A stretch of 64,000 bases of DNA from the NCBI GenBank assembly GCA_015709675.1, contig CP054182.1, forward strand, positions 2,893,448 to 2,957,447. Direction: 5' to 3'. Source of the DNA: Ignavibacteriales bacterium. GTDB taxonomy: Bacteria > Bacteroidota > Ignavibacteria > Ignavibacteriales > Ignavibacteriaceae. Below, one piece after another: positions 61,734 to 64,000 of this stretch. The translations under genes and the position numbers were made by a program. The notes beneath the pieces are model-generated. The model did not search any database. It worked only from the letters and a program-made list of their open reading frames with translations, and was not told where the DNA came from. Positions within the stretch are counted from its first letter, which is position 1, and every line of letters starts with the position of its first letter.

Positions 61734-62221
61734 TCAGGTTTTTATTATCAATAATTATTTTATCTGTTTTGCTGACTGCTTCAGACGGGAAAAAAATACC
61801 TTCACATAAGTTCGAAAATCTTGAGGGTAAACAATCTGAACTGAAGACACTTCTCTCCAAACAAGTAACCATCATCACTTTCTGGGCGACCTGGTGCAAA
61901 CCGTGCGCGGAAGAAATGAGTGAGTTTCAGAAACTACTTGATATCTACAAAGAATCCGGGTTAAAGGTAATTGCCATCTCAACAGATAATGAGCGGAGTA
62001 TCTCAAAAGTAAAACCGTTTATGAAATCAAAAAAGTTTGAATTCACTGTCCTGCTGGACACAAACGGAGAAGCAATGAGGAAATTCGGGGTTCAGTCTGT
62101 CCCCCATACCTTTGTTGTATCGGAGGACGGAACAATACTTTATAATCACAGCGGATACAGCAAAGGGGATGAAAAAAAAGTTGAAGAAATAATTAAAGCT
62201 AAACTGAAAGCCGGCGCGTGA
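61730..62221 (+). CDS. TlpA-like thiol-disulfide oxidoreductase
   Basis: The 163-residue thioredoxin-family protein has a hydrophobic N-terminal signal or anchor, then the active site FWATWCKPCAEEM (CxxC with KP between the cysteines), and FGVQSVPHTFVVSEDG with the cis-Pro. It should reduce disulfides in the periplasm, as TlpA/ResA proteins do. It overlaps both neighbours (ATGA before, GTGA after). Confidence 0.9.
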   Translation: MIRFLLSIIILSVLLTASDGKKIPSHKFENLEGKQSELKTLLSKQVTIITFWATWCKPCAEEMSEFQKLLDIYKESGLKVIAISTDNERSISKVKPFMKSKKFEFTVLLDTNGEAMRKFGVQSVPHTFVVSEDGTILYNHSGYSKGDEKKVEEIIKAKLKAGA

Positions 62222-63768
62222 ATTTAAGGCAAGCAACTTCTCTTTTCCTGACAATTTTTTTACTTCTCTGCACTCCGGATATGCAATCCCAGGATCATCA
62301 GCAGCCGGTTCAGCTGCCTGAGGGACTTTCACTTCAGAATGACCTGAAGTATTCATTCGATATTGAAAACAAGCGGGAAATTTTTGAAAACTGGCTGAAT
62401 CTTGACTATCAGACAAGTATATTCTCCGCCGGAATCAGGTATGAGTTTTTTCAGCCGAATGACCCCAATCCTGCAGTATCCAGGGGGAAAAACCGTTACG
62501 GCGATATAGGATTCAGATATATTGGAATATCACTCGGTGATGCAAATGCAGGAGGTGAGATCACAGCGGGAAATTTTTATTCCCTTTTCAGCCGAGGAAT
62601 GGTAATTAAAATTTATGAAGACCGTAATCTCCGGGTAGATAATAATCTTTCAGGTATGAGTTTTAAGGGATGGTATCATGATTTTTATCTGAAAGCATTC
62701 TCCGGTATGGCTGAAAATACCTCTGGCGTTAGAAATGAGATTCTGCACGCTGCTGATATAGAATACCGCGGATATGATTTCCTTCATGCAGGATTAAGCT
62801 ACGCTTCAAATCAGCCGTCATCCCCAGCACTTGCCAGAACAGGAATGGCATCGGGAAGAATTACATCTTCCTGGGATAATTTTGATATTTATGCGGAAGC
62901 AGTCATTAAGCACAATGACGATATCCGGCAGATTCCTGCACTTAATAATGACCGTATTGCAGGAAAGGGATTCTATGGAAATCTGAACCTTTATTATGAA
63001 TCCTTCAGTGTAACTGCAGAATATAAGCTCTATGATAACATCCTCTTTGCATCCTCGGACGGAACAATCATCTACAATACTCCTCCCGGCGTGAGGAAAG
63101 ATTACAGCTTTGCCCTTCTGAACCGTCATCCTGTTCCCTTAGATCAGAACAATGAACAGGGGTTTCATCTGGATTTTAATATCCCCTGGTCATCTCACAA
63201 CCTTTTAAACATTGCCTGGTCTAAAACAACTACTCTCACGCCTGACTCCTACTATAAGAGACTGATAGGAAGTTCCGTGGCAAGTTCAACAGGGTTGCAA
63301 GAATTATTTGCCTCCACACAGTTTGATATCTCAGAACATGGTAATATCCTTCCCGCAATAGGATATATGGAGGAAGACGTCACAAAAACCATCAGTATCA
63401 CACCGATTGTTCAGTATATTCATACAACCGGGGATTTCACGTCACTCAGGTTTTCTCTTGAACATCAGTATGTAAGAAACCGCAGTACATCAGAGAAATA
63501 TTACACTGATCTTCTTACGGCTGAATTCCACCGCTCACCTGATATCAGAGTGAGTCTGGTTTCTGAAATGGAAACAAAGGAGCCGGAAGCTGGGAAAACC
63601 ATCCGTAAATTCTGGAATTTTGTACAGTTTTCATACAGAGTAAATGAGCAGTATCGTTTCTCCATCCTCGCAGGATCAAGGCAGGCAGGAAATATTTGTA
63701 TAGGCGGAGTCTGCCGCTATGAACCAGAATTCAGAGGTATTGAATTAAGAATGTTCACTACACTTTAA
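62218..63768 (+). CDS. DUF6029-like outer-membrane beta-barrel protein
   Basis: The 516-residue protein starts at GTG overlapping the TlpA stop, with a signal peptide ending DMQSQ. Motifs GDANAGGEITAGNFYSLFSRG and YEDRNLRVDNNLSG match the DUF6029 family. The rest alternates strands, and the end FRGIELRMFTTL resembles a barrel terminus. Function is unknown. It probably works with the lipoprotein and thioredoxin-like protein encoded before it. Confidence 0.8.
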   Translation: MNLRQATSLFLTIFLLLCTPDMQSQDHQQPVQLPEGLSLQNDLKYSFDIENKREIFENWLNLDYQTSIFSAGIRYEFFQPNDPNPAVSRGKNRYGDIGFRYIGISLGDANAGGEITAGNFYSLFSRGMVIKIYEDRNLRVDNNLSGMSFKGWYHDFYLKAFSGMAENTSGVRNEILHAADIEYRGYDFLHAGLSYASNQPSSPALARTGMASGRITSSWDNFDIYAEAVIKHNDDIRQIPALNNDRIAGKGFYGNLNLYYESFSVTAEYKLYDNILFASSDGTIIYNTPPGVRKDYSFALLNRHPVPLDQNNEQGFHLDFNIPWSSHNLLNIAWSKTTTLTPDSYYKRLIGSSVASSTGLQELFASTQFDISEHGNILPAIGYMEEDVTKTISITPIVQYIHTTGDFTSLRFSLEHQYVRNRSTSEKYYTDLLTAEFHRSPDIRVSLVSEMETKEPEAGKTIRKFWNFVQFSYRVNEQYRFSILAGSRQAGNICIGGVCRYEPEFRGIELRMFTTL

Positions 63769-63782
63769 TTCTCTGACTTTTC

Positions 63783-64000
63783 ATGAACAAACAGTTTCCA
63801 TCTCCTCCCCTCTCTAAAATCATATCAAAAGCCCATCTTTTCTTAAAGGACGACCTCTCTTATTATCAGTATTTCCTTGAAACCTACGGTGATATGGTAT
63901 TTATGCAGCTTGGTGACTTTGAGATGCTGCTTGCAAATGATCCGGGATTTATTCAGCATGTTCTTAAAACCAATTATACAAACTATTCCAAACCTAAGGC
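63783..64000 (+). CDS. Cytochrome P450, N-terminal part, cut by window end
   Basis: The reading frame from ATG at 63783 is open to the end of the window (72 codons). Phe-Pro-Ser-Pro-Pro-Leu near the start, FLETYGDMVFMQLGDFEMLLAND and PGFIQHVLKTNYTNYSKPK match the beginning of cytochrome P450 proteins. The haem-binding Cys loop would lie outside the window. It starts 14 bp after the DUF6029 gene and may belong to the same transcript. Confidence 0.75.
   Translation, partial: MNKQFPSPPLSKIISKAHLFLKDDLSYYQYFLETYGDMVFMQLGDFEMLLANDPGFIQHVLKTNYTNYSKPK

Overview
The window looks like a chromosomal segment from the Bacteroidota/Chlorobiota side of the tree, most likely an Ignavibacteria-type bacterium. 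Three secreted proteins end in a type IX secretion (T9SS) sorting domain with the NYPNPFNPxT signature followed by a VYD-G and S-GIY-L/E-K pattern. The [FeFe] hydrogenase trio, the fused 2-oxoglutarate decarboxylase and the DUF6029 outer-membrane protein fit the same lineage. Several promoters read as TTG, 19-20 nt, then TAnnTTTG, which is the Bacteroidota house-keeping promoter layout. Gene density is ordinary, with no phage, insertion sequence or CRISPR array in the window.

Layout. 1-4.5 kb: a cut-off outer-membrane protein and two TPR proteins. 4.5-7.8 kb: tRNA-Leu(GAG), a stand-alone E2-like acyltransferase, an unknown membrane protein, then a tandem array of broken tRNA copies downstream of tRNA-Gly(CCC) and tRNA-Val(UAC). 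7.8-15.7 kb: kgd, pdxH, a DMT permease and a T9SS-exported BNR-repeat protein whose signal peptide is interrupted by TGA. 15.8-20.1 kb: hydCBA, an NAD-linked (probably electron-bifurcating) [FeFe] hydrogenase. 20.3-24.5 kb: an HtrA/DegQ lipoprotein, purB and another T9SS cargo. 24.6-28.6 kb: a divergent lysine degradation pair (lat and an ALDH7-type dehydrogenase) and rsmI. 28.6-38.7 kb: a minus-strand block with an outer-membrane protein, SpoIIM, a membrane protein, DUF4129, DUF4350, MoxR, DUF58 and RDD. 38.8-44.7 kb: a TolC/MacA/MacB-type efflux operon with separate ATPase and two permeases. 44.8-53.4 kb: a six-gene minus-strand operon of PP2C phosphatase, Ser/Thr kinase with a Ycf48-like sensor, murA, a membrane metallopeptidase, an AI-2E family protein and the CCA-adding enzyme. 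53.6-64 kb: plus-strand tRNA-Leu(UAG), tig, clpP, a serine beta-lactamase-like protein, a VWA plus MoxR-type ATPase pair, then a redox/secretion operon (PEGA-Omp28 lipoprotein, T9SS cargo, TlpA-like thioredoxin, DUF6029 protein) that runs into a cut-off cytochrome P450.

The most unusual feature is the array at 6741-7566. It holds five tRNA-Val-derived copies and one CAT-anticodon tRNA-derived copy. The Val copies have a CCCGAC/GTCGGG hairpin in place of the 5' anticodon strand. Four Val copies and the CAT copy also carry the same short insertion in the T loop. The copies are separated by hairpins that, read as minus-strand RNA, keep G-U wobble pairs and mostly GNRA tetraloops followed by a U-rich tract. 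This points to repeated tRNA-plus-terminator duplication with small palindromic elements inserted. Whether it has a function is unknown.
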